Shown here one piece after another: positions 54,598 to 63,234 of a DNA stretch of 64,000 nt. The number at the start of each line of letters is the position of its first letter. The first letter of the stretch is position 1. The DNA lies in NCBI RefSeq assembly GCF_011927695.1, contig NZ_JAATJE010000001.1:1612001-1676000 (forward strand), in the 5' to 3' direction. The stretch is from Sphingomonas jejuensis. GTDB lineage: Bacteria; Pseudomonadota; Alphaproteobacteria; Sphingomonadales; Sphingomonadaceae. The translations under genes were made by a program, and so were the position numbers. The notes beneath the pieces were generated by a model. The model did no database searches and was not told the origin of the DNA. It saw nothing but the letters and a program-made list of their open reading frames with translations.

Positions 54598-56718
54598 ATG
54601 CGCCTCGTCCTCAGCCTTGCCGCCCTGCTCGCGGGTCCCGCCCTTGCCCAAGGACACAGCATGACGCTCACGCCACCCGTCGCCGAACAGCGCCCCCACA
54701 GCTTTGAACGCCATGGGATCCGCGTGGAGGATCCCTATGCCTGGCTGAAGGATGCGAGCTATCCCACCGTCGACGATCCGGACGTGCTCGCCTACCTCAA
54801 CGCCGAAAACAGCTATTTCGAACAGGCCATGGCCCCGCACCAGGCGCTGGTGGAAACGCTGTTCCAGGAAATGCGCGGCCGCATCAAGGAAGCCGACGCG
54901 TCCGTGCCGCAGAAGGACGGCGACTGGCTCTACTGGTCGTCGTTCGACGAAGGCGGGCAGTATCGCAAATACTGGCGCCGGCCGGTCGCGGGCGGCCCCG
55001 ATCAGCTGATCCTGGATGGCCCCGCGATTGCCGAGGGCAAGGAGTATTTCCGCATCGGCGCGATGGACATCAGCCCCAACGGGCGGTTCCTCGCATATGC
55101 CGTCGACGACAACGGGTCGGAACGCTTCACCGTCCGCATCCGCGACCTGGAAACGGGGGAGCTGCTTCCCGACGTCATTCCCGGCACGCTGTCGTCGCTC
55201 GTGTGGGCGGCCGACAACCGCAGCCTGTTCTACGGCCTCGCCAACGCCAACTGGCGCACGGACAATGCCCGGCTCCACCTGCTCGGCACGCCCGCGGATC
55301 AGGACATCGAAATCTACAAGGAGGCCGACGAGCGCTTCTCCGTCAGCGTGGGGATGACGCACAGCCGCCGCTACATCGTGCTCGGCGTCGGCAATCACGA
55401 CACGTCGGAGCTGCGGCTGATCCCGGCCGACAACTCGCGCGCGACGCCCATCCTGGTGTCCGCGCGTCAGGACGGGCGCGAATATGATCTGGAGGAGCAT
55501 GACGGCACGCTCCTCATTCATACCAACGACACCGGCCCCAACTGGCGCCTCGCGACCGCCACCGTCGAGGATCCGGGCACCTGGCGGGAACTCATCGCGA
55601 CCTCGCCCGACTTCTACATGACCGGCGTCTCCGCCTTTCGCGACTTCTTCGTGGTGGAAGGGCGCGAGGCCGGCCTCGATCAGATCGCGCTCCACCGCTA
55701 CGATCGCCCTGCGGAGGGCCGGCGCATCGCCTTTCCCGAAACCAGCTACACCGCCGGACTCGGCGACAATCCCGAATGGGCGGTGGACCGGCTGCGGCTC
55801 GATTATGAATCCATGGTCACGCCGTCGACCGTTGCCGACTATGACGTCGCGTCCGGCACGCAGACCGTCCTCAAGGTGGACGAGATCCCGTCCGGCTACG
55901 ATGCGGCCGCATACCGCACCACCCGCCTTACCATCCCCGCGCGCGACGGCACGCCGATCCCGGTGTCCGTCGTTCACCGCGCCGACTTCCCGCTGGACGG
56001 CAGCCGCCCGCTCCACCTCTACGCCTATGGCGCCTATGGCTATGCCATCCCGCCCGGCTTCTCGACCGAGCGCCTGTCCTTGCTCGACCGCGGCTTTGCC
56101 TATGCCATCGCCCACATCCGCGGCGGTGACGATCTCGGCCAGCAGTGGCACCATGACGGCCGGCTGGAAAAGCGCACAAACACCTTCAACGATTTCGTGG
56201 ACGTCGCCCGCGGCCTGGTGGAGCGCGGCTACACGGCGGCCGGCCGCATCTCCGCTTCCGGCGGCTCGGCCGGCGGCGAGCTGATGGGCGCGGTCGTCAA
56301 CCAGGCGCCGGAGCTGTTCGGCGCGGTCGTGGCGCACGTCCCCTTCGTCGACGTGCTCAACACCATGCTGGATGAAAGCCTGCCGCTCACGCCGGGCGAA
56401 TGGGGCGAATGGGGCAATCCCATCACCGATCCCGCCGCCTTCCGCCTGCTGCAAAGCTACAGCCCCTACGACAATGTCGCCGCCCGCGCGTACCCGCCGA
56501 TGCTCGTCACCGCCGGCCTCAACGATCCGCGCGTCACCTATTGGGAACCGGCCAAGTGGGTCGCCCGCCTCCGCGCCACCAAGACGGACGACAACATCCT
56601 TTTGTTGAAGACCAACATGGGCGCCGGGCATGGTGGCAAGTCAGGCCGCTTCGAAAGCCTGCGCGAGGATGCGGAGGAACAGGCCTTCATCCTCTGGCAG
56701 ATGGGCGTGGCGGAGTAG
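54598..56718 (+). CDS. S9 prolyl oligopeptidase/oligopeptidase B, exported
   Basis: 706 residues. Signal peptide MRLVLSLAALLAGPALAQG, then the seven-bladed propeller opening with VEDPYAWLKD, and the alpha/beta-hydrolase domain: Ser in ASGGSAGGELMG, Asp in TAGLNDPRVTYWEPAKW, His in GAGHGGKSGRF. EWGEWGNP is typical of oligopeptidase B. A GTG at 54592 two codons earlier is an alternative start. Periplasmic, cleaving short peptides, likely after basic or proline residues. Confidence 0.92.
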   Translation: MRLVLSLAALLAGPALAQGHSMTLTPPVAEQRPHSFERHGIRVEDPYAWLKDASYPTVDDPDVLAYLNAENSYFEQAMAPHQALVETLFQEMRGRIKEADASVPQKDGDWLYWSSFDEGGQYRKYWRRPVAGGPDQLILDGPAIAEGKEYFRIGAMDISPNGRFLAYAVDDNGSERFTVRIRDLETGELLPDVIPGTLSSLVWAADNRSLFYGLANANWRTDNARLHLLGTPADQDIEIYKEADERFSVSVGMTHSRRYIVLGVGNHDTSELRLIPADNSRATPILVSARQDGREYDLEEHDGTLLIHTNDTGPNWRLATATVEDPGTWRELIATSPDFYMTGVSAFRDFFVVEGREAGLDQIALHRYDRPAEGRRIAFPETSYTAGLGDNPEWAVDRLRLDYESMVTPSTVADYDVASGTQTVLKVDEIPSGYDAAAYRTTRLTIPARDGTPIPVSVVHRADFPLDGSRPLHLYAYGAYGYAIPPGFSTERLSLLDRGFAYAIAHIRGGDDLGQQWHHDGRLEKRTNTFNDFVDVARGLVERGYTAAGRISASGGSAGGELMGAVVNQAPELFGAVVAHVPFVDVLNTMLDESLPLTPGEWGEWGNPITDPAAFRLLQSYSPYDNVAARAYPPMLVTAGLNDPRVTYWEPAKWVARLRATKTDDNILLLKTNMGAGHGGKSGRFESLREDAEEQAFILWQMGVAE

Positions 56719-56721
56719 GCG

Positions 56722-57135
56722 ATGGCCCGCCCCTTCACCCGCCGCTTCGTGGCGCAGGCGGACGACATTGACGAGCTTGGCCACGTCAACAATGCCGTCT
56801 GGGTGCGCTGGATCCAGGACGTGGCCGTGGCGCACTGGCGCGCGGTCGCCGATCCGGCGCATGACGCGGCCTATGTCTGGGTCATCACCCGGCACGAGAT
56901 CGACTACCGCTCCAACCTCAAGGCCGGCGAGGGCGTCACGGCCGAGACCTGGGTGGCCGATGCCCCGCGCGGCGCGCGCTTCGACCGGCTGATGCGCTTC
57001 ACCGGCGACGATGGCCGCGTGAAGGTGGAGGCGAAGACCACGTGGGCGATCGTCGACCGTGCCAGCGGCCGCCTCGTGCGCGTTCCCGCTGCGGTCGCGG
57101 CACCCTTCCTCGAAGCCTCCGGAGACCCGGCATGA
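56722..57135 (+). CDS. Hotdog-fold acyl-CoA thioesterase (4HBT/YbgC-like)
   Basis: 137-residue single hotdog domain. The substrate-binding DIDELGHVNNAVWVRWIQDVAVAHW helix region (D...GHVNN...Y/W) and the beta strand YVWVITRHEIDYRSNLKAGE mark the 4-hydroxybenzoyl-CoA thioesterase family. Three bp after the peptidase gene, and overlapping the following lipoprotein gene (ATGA), so probably one operon. Substrate unknown. Confidence 0.85.
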   Translation: MARPFTRRFVAQADDIDELGHVNNAVWVRWIQDVAVAHWRAVADPAHDAAYVWVITRHEIDYRSNLKAGEGVTAETWVADAPRGARFDRLMRFTGDDGRVKVEAKTTWAIVDRASGRLVRVPAAVAAPFLEASGDPA

Positions 57136-57569
57136 TCACGCGCGCCCGCCTGCTCGCCACCGCAACGCTGCTCGCCCTCGCCGGCTGCAACGCTGCCCCG
57201 TCCGGAGAGCCTGCAGCCAATGCCGCCGCACCCGACACGGCGGCGGTCGAACAGGATCAGGCATCCCCGCCGCCGGCGCCCGATGCTGCATCCACGACGC
57301 CGGTCGCCAACCAGCCTGAATATGAGGCTGTGCCGCCCGTCGCCCCGCTCCCCGCCGGTCCCGTCCCCGCCGGCTCCTGCGCCGCGGAGATCGGCGCCGA
57401 GGCCGCCACCAGGCTGGCGACCGAATGCCGCGCCGTGTCCCCGGCCACGCGCCCGCCGTGCAATCCCGCCAACAGCTGCGAGCTCATCCGCGCCGAGATC
57501 GAGCGTGGCTGCGCAATGCTCGACGAGGCAGACCGCCCGGCCGCATGCGCTGCGCCTGCTGCCGATTAG
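57132..57569 (+). CDS. Lipoprotein, hypothetical
   Basis: 145 residues with lipoprotein signal MITRARLLATATLLALAGC, a long Ala/Pro linker (20-80) and a C-terminal part with six cysteines (SCAAEIG, TECRAVSP, PPCNPANSCELI, RGCAML, AACAA) that likely form disulfides. I recognise this as a type of small sphingomonad lipoprotein without known function. ATG 57132 overlaps the thioesterase stop. Confidence 0.7.
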   Translation: MITRARLLATATLLALAGCNAAPSGEPAANAAAPDTAAVEQDQASPPPAPDAASTTPVANQPEYEAVPPVAPLPAGPVPAGSCAAEIGAEAATRLATECRAVSPATRPPCNPANSCELIRAEIERGCAMLDEADRPAACAAPAAD

Positions 57570-57580
57570 GTTCGACACCC

Positions 57581-59140
57581 ATGGCTCACGCTCGTGCCAC
57601 CCCACGGCGCGCCTCCATCTTCGGGGAGCGCTGGCCGCTCTTCTGGGCCGGATGCGCCGCGATCAGCGCCGGTGTCGCCCTCCATCTGCCGATGCTCGCG
57701 ACGGCGCACGAGATGGGGAACCATCTGTCCGGCATGCCGATGGACGGCTGGATGTATGCCGGCATGGCGCTGATCATGGTCGGCGTGCCGGCGGCGATCT
57801 TCGGTGCGCTGCCAAGGCATCGCGTCCGGCACGGCGATGCTGCCGCCACGCTGTTCGAGGCGCCAGACGACACGCGGCTGGGCGGTGCTCATGCGGCCGT
57901 TCTCCTGGTGCTCACGCTGGGGCTGATCATCGACACGATGAAGCCGGCAACGCTCGGCTTCGTGCTTCCCGGCATGCGCCAGGAATATGGGATCGCCCCT
58001 GCATCCGCGGCGCTCCTCCCGTTCGTGGCGCTGCTCGGCACCACCGTGGGCTCGTTCCTGTGGGGCTGGCTTGCCGACATCTACGGGCGGCGGGTGTCCA
58101 TTCTGCTGTCGACGATCCTGTTCGTCTCAACATCGATCTGCGGGGCCATGCCGTCCTTCGGATGGAACCTGGTGATGTGCTTTCTCATGGGCTGTTCGGC
58201 GGGCGGCATGCTGCCGGTCGTCTACACCTTGCTGGCGGAGGTCATGCCGCCGCGACACCGCAGCTGGGTTCTCGTTCTTGTCGGCGGCACCGGCCTCGTC
58301 GGCGGCTATCTCGCGGCGAGCGGCGCAGCCCACCTGTTCGAACCCGCCTTCGGCTGGCGGAGCCTCTGGCTTCAGGGTTTCCCCACCGGGCTGCTGCTGC
58401 TCGCGCTCGCGCGGTGGATTCCGGAGTCCCCGCGCTTCCTGATGGGTCAGGGGCGCGAGGAGGAACTCGCGCAGATGGCGCGCCGGTTCGGCATCGTCAG
58501 GCGCCCGGCACCTCCGGCGAAGCCGGGTTCGGCTGCCGGCATGCAGGATCATCGCCCCCTGACCGCCGCCCTCGTGATCACCGCCCTCTCGTGGAGCTTC
58601 GTCACCTTCGGCCTGCTGCTGTGGCTCCCCTCCGATCTTCAGGCGCGCGGCTACAGCGCCGGTTTGGCCAGCGGGATCATCGCCAGCTCCTCCCTGATCG
58701 CCCTGCCGACAATCATGCTCGCCGCGCTGCTCTACAGCCGCTGGAGCAGCAAATGGACGCTGGTCGGAACCATCGTCATGACGTTCCTCGGGCTCGCCGG
58801 CGCACTCCTGCCGGCACCCACATTGTCATCGCCGCCGCTTCTGGTCGCCGTCATCGCGACGCTGGTGGTGGGCAGCAACGGCATGATCGCCGTGCTGCTG
58901 CCCTATGCGGCCGAGAACTACCCGACGGGTGTACGCGGCCGCGCCACCGGCCTGATCGCCGGCAGCAGCAAGTTCGGCGGCGTGGCGGTGCAGGGCTTCG
59001 CGCTGATCGGGCTGATCCCCACGCTGGGCGGCGCGGCCCTGGCGCTCCTCCTGCCGATGGCCGCGTCCACAGGCCTGGTTGCACTGTTCGGCCGAGAAAC
59101 CCGCGGCCGAAGCCTCCGCGATCTAGAAACCGCGGAGTAG
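57581..59140 (+). CDS. MFS transporter (AAHS/SV2-like)
   Basis: 519-residue membrane protein. Two extra hydrophobic helices (about 15-85) precede the normal 12-helix MFS core, which starts LTLGLIIDTMKPATLGFVLPG. The A-motif GWLADIYGRRVSILL, PESPRFLMGQGREEE after helix 6 and NYPTGVRGRATGL in the second half place it with organic or aromatic acid/SV2-type symporters. Substrate not predictable. Start ATG 57581. Confidence 0.82.
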   Translation: MAHARATPRRASIFGERWPLFWAGCAAISAGVALHLPMLATAHEMGNHLSGMPMDGWMYAGMALIMVGVPAAIFGALPRHRVRHGDAAATLFEAPDDTRLGGAHAAVLLVLTLGLIIDTMKPATLGFVLPGMRQEYGIAPASAALLPFVALLGTTVGSFLWGWLADIYGRRVSILLSTILFVSTSICGAMPSFGWNLVMCFLMGCSAGGMLPVVYTLLAEVMPPRHRSWVLVLVGGTGLVGGYLAASGAAHLFEPAFGWRSLWLQGFPTGLLLLALARWIPESPRFLMGQGREEELAQMARRFGIVRRPAPPAKPGSAAGMQDHRPLTAALVITALSWSFVTFGLLLWLPSDLQARGYSAGLASGIIASSSLIALPTIMLAALLYSRWSSKWTLVGTIVMTFLGLAGALLPAPTLSSPPLLVAVIATLVVGSNGMIAVLLPYAAENYPTGVRGRATGLIAGSSKFGGVAVQGFALIGLIPTLGGAALALLLPMAASTGLVALFGRETRGRSLRDLETAE

Positions 59141-59180
59141 GACGGACCTGCAGCGTGAAGAACCGGCGGTTGAGGCGTCC

Positions 59181-60272
59181 TCAATCGACCAGGCTGGGCA
59201 AGATATGCTCGGTGAGCAATCGCTCCGACAGAGCGTGGGCATTCGGCTGCCCGTAACCCGTGCTTGTGATGACCGCGACCAGTCTCGCCGCCGGCACCAC
59301 CACAACCTTGTTCCCGCCGTTGCCGTACATCCCGAACGCTTGCACCCGCGCGCCCCGGAAGGTGATCTGCGGCAGCCACGTCAGATATCCATAGTCGCCG
59401 CGACTATCGTCGACATGCGCGTGCGGCGTGGTCATTTCCCGCACCCAGGCTTGAGGCAGAACCTGCCGCCCCCCGGCCCTCCCGCCGTCGAGCAGAAGCT
59501 GTCCCAGCGCCAGCAGGTCGCGGCTCCTGAGGCTGAGGCCGCCGCCGCCCTGCGCGAAGCCCGTCGGCGCAAACTGCCACTCGGCTCCGACGATCCCCAG
59601 CGGCGCGAACAGCGAGCGACCGGCAAAGACGTCGAGCCGCTCTCCCGTCGCACGCTCCAGCATCGCGCCCAGCATTGATACACCCGCGGTGCAGTAGCTC
59701 CAGGCACGGCCATAGGGACTGTCTTCGGGCTTACGGCTCCATGCTGGAAAACCTCGAACCGGCAGGTCGAAGGTAAAGCGTACCCAGTCCTCCACCAGGT
59801 ACATTCGCTCCTCGTTGCCACGGGAAAAGCTGTTGTCGTCGTCGCATTCCAGGATCGAACTCATGGTGAGGAAATCCTCCACCGTGATCGCGTCCTTGCG
59901 CGGATCGGGTGCGGCAAAGGGCGCAGCGTCCGCAAAGAACGGCATCACAGGCGCTCCAACCCCCGACAGCTTCCGTTGCTCGATGGCAAGGCCGACCAGC
60001 ATGGCGGTGACGGTCTTGGTCAGCGACCGGGTGTTTCGCCGCTCCTCGGCGCCACCATCGTCGAAATAGCGTTCGTGCAGCAGTTGGCCGTTCCGGGCGA
60101 CCAGAATGCTGGTGACGGACCCGAACGCGCCGTCCTTCACCGCCGCATCGATCGCCAGCATCGACCTTTGCTGCGCCGGATTGATGCCGGTTTCCCGCTG
60201 CGCCGCGGCTGGCGCCGGGCTCAACAGCGCAAGCGCTGCGATCGTCGCAATCCATTCTTGCCGTCGACCCAT
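59181..60272 (-). CDS. Beta-lactamase-fold serine hydrolase, exported
   Basis: 363 residues with signal peptide (MGRRQEWIATIAALALLSPA, cleaved near AAAQ). Class C beta-lactamase/DD-peptidase fold: nucleophile Ser in TRSLTKTVTAMLVG (SxxK), WSYCTAGVSMLG at the YxN/YxS position, and YGNGGNKVVVVP near the end. The Tyr-x-Asn is replaced by Tyr-Cys-Thr, so it may be an esterase or peptidase rather than a true lactamase. Convergent with the MFS gene. Confidence 0.82.
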   Translation of the reverse strand: MGRRQEWIATIAALALLSPAPAAAQRETGINPAQQRSMLAIDAAVKDGAFGSVTSILVARNGQLLHERYFDDGGAEERRNTRSLTKTVTAMLVGLAIEQRKLSGVGAPVMPFFADAAPFAAPDPRKDAITVEDFLTMSSILECDDDNSFSRGNEERMYLVEDWVRFTFDLPVRGFPAWSRKPEDSPYGRAWSYCTAGVSMLGAMLERATGERLDVFAGRSLFAPLGIVGAEWQFAPTGFAQGGGGLSLRSRDLLALGQLLLDGGRAGGRQVLPQAWVREMTTPHAHVDDSRGDYGYLTWLPQITFRGARVQAFGMYGNGGNKVVVVPAARLVAVITSTGYGQPNAHALSERLLTEHILPSLVD

Positions 60273-60353
60273 TGGCCCCTCTCCATCTCACCGGAATGCG
60301 GACGTCTAACGCGGCAACCAGGGCTGGTCTTGAACGTCTGCAACATTCCGGCG

Positions 60354-61139
60354 CTAGTCGAAGGCCGTTCGAAAGGCGGATGGAGTGACGCCAAAGGCTG
60401 ATCTGAAACAGCGCGTCAGGTGGGCGTGATCCGAAAAGCCGTGCGCTGCGGCGACCGTCGTGATCGATTGACGCGTCCTCAATGCCGCCGCCACTCGATC
60501 GATCCGAACCCGCCGGATCGCTGCGCCTGGCGAGCAGCCGATATGCCGTGCAAAAGCGCGCGCCAAGTGACTGGGATGGACACCGGCACATGCTGCCAAA
60601 TCATGCACGCGCAACGCCGGATCGTCGGCAAGATCGCGCGCGGCTTCGACGGCGATGCGGAGCCATGACGGCGGTTCCGGTGAAGCGTTCTCACGAGGCA
60701 GCAGCGCTGCAGAAAGCGCAACCAGCCCATCCTCCAGTTGAAGCGGCGCGCCCCCGGTCAGCATGGAGGCGATCACCCTGTTTGCCGCCATCCGCGCGGG
60801 TCCTGACGTCAGGGCGATTGCGTCGATGATGCCGGCCGGTTCCATCCCATCGGGCACATCGATCGACAAGAAGCGGCCACCGGTTTGCTCGAACCGGTCG
60901 CGATGGACGGTTCCAGGCGGATTGTAGACCAGCATAGCAGGCCCGCGCCACGCGTCGGCGCCTGCCGCATCGCTCCGGTAGCCCTCATCGACCGCCAGGA
61001 TCAGGTGGGCCGTCTCGTGCGAATGCTCGGGTACTTCGTCCGCCGGCACCGTCGCGCGGCGCAGCGCCACCTTGTATCCGACGCACTCACGCTCTGTTGC
61101 TGCCGTCCCCAGGAAGGATCGAGAAAGAACGAGCGGCAC
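60354..61139 (-). CDS. AraC-family transcriptional regulator
   Basis: 261 residues: N-terminal cupin-like sensor (EHSHETAHLILAVDEG, VYNPPGTVHRDRF) and C-terminal double helix-turn-helix with VHDLAACAGVHPSHLARAF and TTVAAAHGFSDHAHLTRCFR. Lies upstream, in the same direction, of the serine hydrolase gene, which it may regulate; the 80-bp gap shows no obvious operator. Confidence 0.88.
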   Translation of the reverse strand: MPLVLSRSFLGTAATERECVGYKVALRRATVPADEVPEHSHETAHLILAVDEGYRSDAAGADAWRGPAMLVYNPPGTVHRDRFEQTGGRFLSIDVPDGMEPAGIIDAIALTSGPARMAANRVIASMLTGGAPLQLEDGLVALSAALLPRENASPEPPSWLRIAVEAARDLADDPALRVHDLAACAGVHPSHLARAFARHIGCSPGAAIRRVRIDRVAAALRTRQSITTVAAAHGFSDHAHLTRCFRSAFGVTPSAFRTAFD

Positions 61140-61228
61140 CGAAACATCTTAGGCCGGGGTGCAGGAAACTCCAGCGAACTGGTTGATCCGGCTCAGCGCC
61201 CGGCCATCAGTTCAGGCGGCATCAGCAA

Positions 61229-61939
61229 TCAACCCTCCCAGCATTCCAGCGCGTCCAGCACCGCTTCCAGCGCCGCGGGGGCCCGCACGAAGCCGTTGTG
61301 CGAACAATGCACGCGCGCGGTCAGGTCGGCCTCTCCGGTCAGCCCCCGGCTGCAGGCCGGCGCGACGATGCCGTCCAGCGGCGACCACAGCGCAATGGTC
61401 GGCACCGGCGGCTTCTCGCCGACGCTCACCTTGATCGGCGGATTGTCGACCGGGTGCCCGTTCAGCCGCTCGTACAGCCGCCACGCCCGGTTGGCGCGCG
61501 GATCGCCGGAAAATGGCGTGCCGAGCGTGATCACCTGCGACACGTCGTCCGTCGCAATCTTGGCCGCCTCGCGCGCGTAGAGGCCCCCCAGGCTCCATCC
61601 CACCAGCGCGACCGGGCCGTGCAGTGCCGCAACCTCGCGGATGCGCGCGCCCAGCCGGTCGAGCAGATCGGGCGTGACGCCCCGGTTCAGCCCAAGGCCC
61701 CATCCCTCCACATGATAATTGGCGGCGGTCAGCGTGTCGCGCAGCGGCCGGGTCAACAGGTCTCGCGACAGAAACCCTGGGATGACCATCACGGCGCGCC
61801 CGTGGCCGTCGCGCCCGGCGACGAGCCGGCTGCGCTGCGCACGTCCCGCCAGCCACTCGCCGAACACGCGCGCCTCGCCCAGCTGCGCGCGAAAGCTCGG
61901 CGTCAGGCTGTCGTTGAAGGCTGCACCGCTACTCGCCAC
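61229..61939 (-). CDS. Alpha/beta hydrolase (PGAP1/lipase-like)
   Basis: About 236 residues. VMVIPGFLSRD (oxyanion strand), nucleophile Ser in LVGWSLGGLYAREAAK, VITLGTPFSG, Asp in SPLDGIV and His in HCSHNGFV complete a lipase-type triad. GTG 61939 has a GGAG site 7 nt upstream inside modC; ATG codons at 61957 and 61990 would give longer forms overlapping modC more. Esterase or lipase of unknown substrate, last in a modABC-hydrolase run. Confidence 0.75.
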   Translation of the reverse strand: MASSGAAFNDSLTPSFRAQLGEARVFGEWLAGRAQRSRLVAGRDGHGRAVMVIPGFLSRDLLTRPLRDTLTAANYHVEGWGLGLNRGVTPDLLDRLGARIREVAALHGPVALVGWSLGGLYAREAAKIATDDVSQVITLGTPFSGDPRANRAWRLYERLNGHPVDNPPIKVSVGEKPPVPTIALWSPLDGIVAPACSRGLTGEADLTARVHCSHNGFVRAPAALEAVLDALECWEG

Positions 61940-62558
61940 CACCCATCTCCACCACATGTCCGGCCAACCGGGCGACATCCGCGCGGTCATGGCTCACATA
62001 GATCATTGGTAGAGCGAGAGTGTCACGAATCTGTTCCAAAACTGTCAAAATTCCGTCACGCCGTGCCGGATCGAGCGCGGCCAAAGGCTCATCCAGCAAC
62101 AGCGCGCGCGGCGCGCTCAGCAATGCCCGGCCGATCGCCACCCGCTGCGCCTCGCCGCCCGACAGGTTGCGCGGCCAGCGATCGAGCAGATGGCCGATGC
62201 CCAGCAGGTCCACCGTCTCGTCCCGCGTGATCCATCGCTCCTCCGCGATCCTCAACCGCGCGCCATAATCCAGGTTCCAGCCGACCCGGCGGTGCGGGAA
62301 CAGCCGGTGCTCCTGAAAGACATAGCCGATGCGCCGCTGCTCGGGCGGCACATCCGCGCCGCCGGCGTCGAACAGCGTGTCGCCGTCCAGCCGGACATGC
62401 CCCGCGTCCGGGCGCAGCAGCCCGGCCACCATGTTGAGCAGGCTCGTTTTGCCGGCACCCGACGAGCCCACCACCGCCACCACCCGCGCGTCGGTGACGA
62501 TGCGCGCCGCGATCTCGCGCCGGCCCAGCTGCCGCCGGACGTCGATGTCAAAGGACAT
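61929..62558 (-). CDS. modC: Molybdate ABC transporter ATPase, short form
   Basis: 209-residue ABC ATPase: Walker A VVGSSGAGKTSLLNM, signature NLSGGEAQRVAIGRAL, Walker B ALLLDEPLAALD, and switch His in YVSHDRAD. It lacks the C-terminal TOBE/MOP domain found in most ModC (about 350 aa). ATG 62558 overlaps modB by 11 bp. Molybdate specificity rests mainly on the ModA- and ModB-like partners. Confidence 0.85.
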   Translation of the reverse strand: MSFDIDVRRQLGRREIAARIVTDARVVAVVGSSGAGKTSLLNMVAGLLRPDAGHVRLDGDTLFDAGGADVPPEQRRIGYVFQEHRLFPHRRVGWNLDYGARLRIAEERWITRDETVDLLGIGHLLDRWPRNLSGGEAQRVAIGRALLSAPRALLLDEPLAALDPARRDGILTVLEQIRDTLALPMIYVSHDRADVARLAGHVVEMGGGE

Positions 62559-63234
62559 GCGCCTGCCCATGCCGCCGCGCCAGCCATTCGGATGCCACCA
62601 GCGCCGCCAGCGACAGCGCGATCGAGATGAGCGACAGCCGCAGCACCGCCGCCTCGCCCCCCGGCAGCTGCAGCGCCGAATAGATGGCCAGCGGCAACGT
62701 GCGGGTCTCGTTCGGGATGTTAGATGCAAAGGTGACAGTGGCGCCGAATTCACCGATCGACCGGGCGAACCCCAGTACCAGACCCGCCAGCATGCCCGGC
62801 AGCGCCAGCGGCAGCGAGATGGTCCAGCGCACCCGCCACCATCCCGCGCCCAGCGTCCGCGCCGCCGCCTCCAGCCGCGGGTCGACCGCCTCGATCGACA
62901 GCCGCATCGCCCGCACCATCAGCGGCAACGCCATCACCGCCGCCGCCAGCGCCGCGCCCGTCCAGCGGAACACCAGCACGACGCCGAAGCTTCGCTCCAG
63001 CCACGCCCCCACCGGCCCGGCCGGCCCGAACAGGATCAGCAGCAGCCAGCCGGTCACCACCGGCGGAATGACCAGCGGCAGGTGAACCAGCGCGTCCAGC
63101 AGGATCTTGCCCGGAAAGCGCCACCGCGCCAGCACCCACGCCAGCCCCAGCGCCACGGGGAAGCTTGCGCCGACCGCGACCAGGCTAATCCGCGCCGACA
63201 GGGCGACGATCGCCCATTCCTCCGCCGACAGCAT
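62548..63234 (-). CDS. modB: Molybdate ABC transporter permease
   Basis: 228-residue inner-membrane permease with five helices. PLVIPPVVTGWLLL and the ATPase-coupling loop RSIGEFGATVTFASNIPNET are diagnostic for ModB. ATG 63234 overlaps the modA stop by ATGA. Confidence 0.92.
   Translation of the reverse strand: MLSAEEWAIVALSARISLVAVGASFPVALGLAWVLARWRFPGKILLDALVHLPLVIPPVVTGWLLLILFGPAGPVGAWLERSFGVVLVFRWTGAALAAAVMALPLMVRAMRLSIEAVDPRLEAAARTLGAGWWRVRWTISLPLALPGMLAGLVLGFARSIGEFGATVTFASNIPNETRTLPLAIYSALQLPGGEAAVLRLSLISIALSLAALVASEWLARRHGQAHVL

Noticed and set aside
54490-56631. Upstream extension of the pepP frame to about 1300 codons
   Set aside because: The extra part is antisense to the S9 peptidase gene. 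The peptidase-type N-terminal domain begins at the ATG at 54489.
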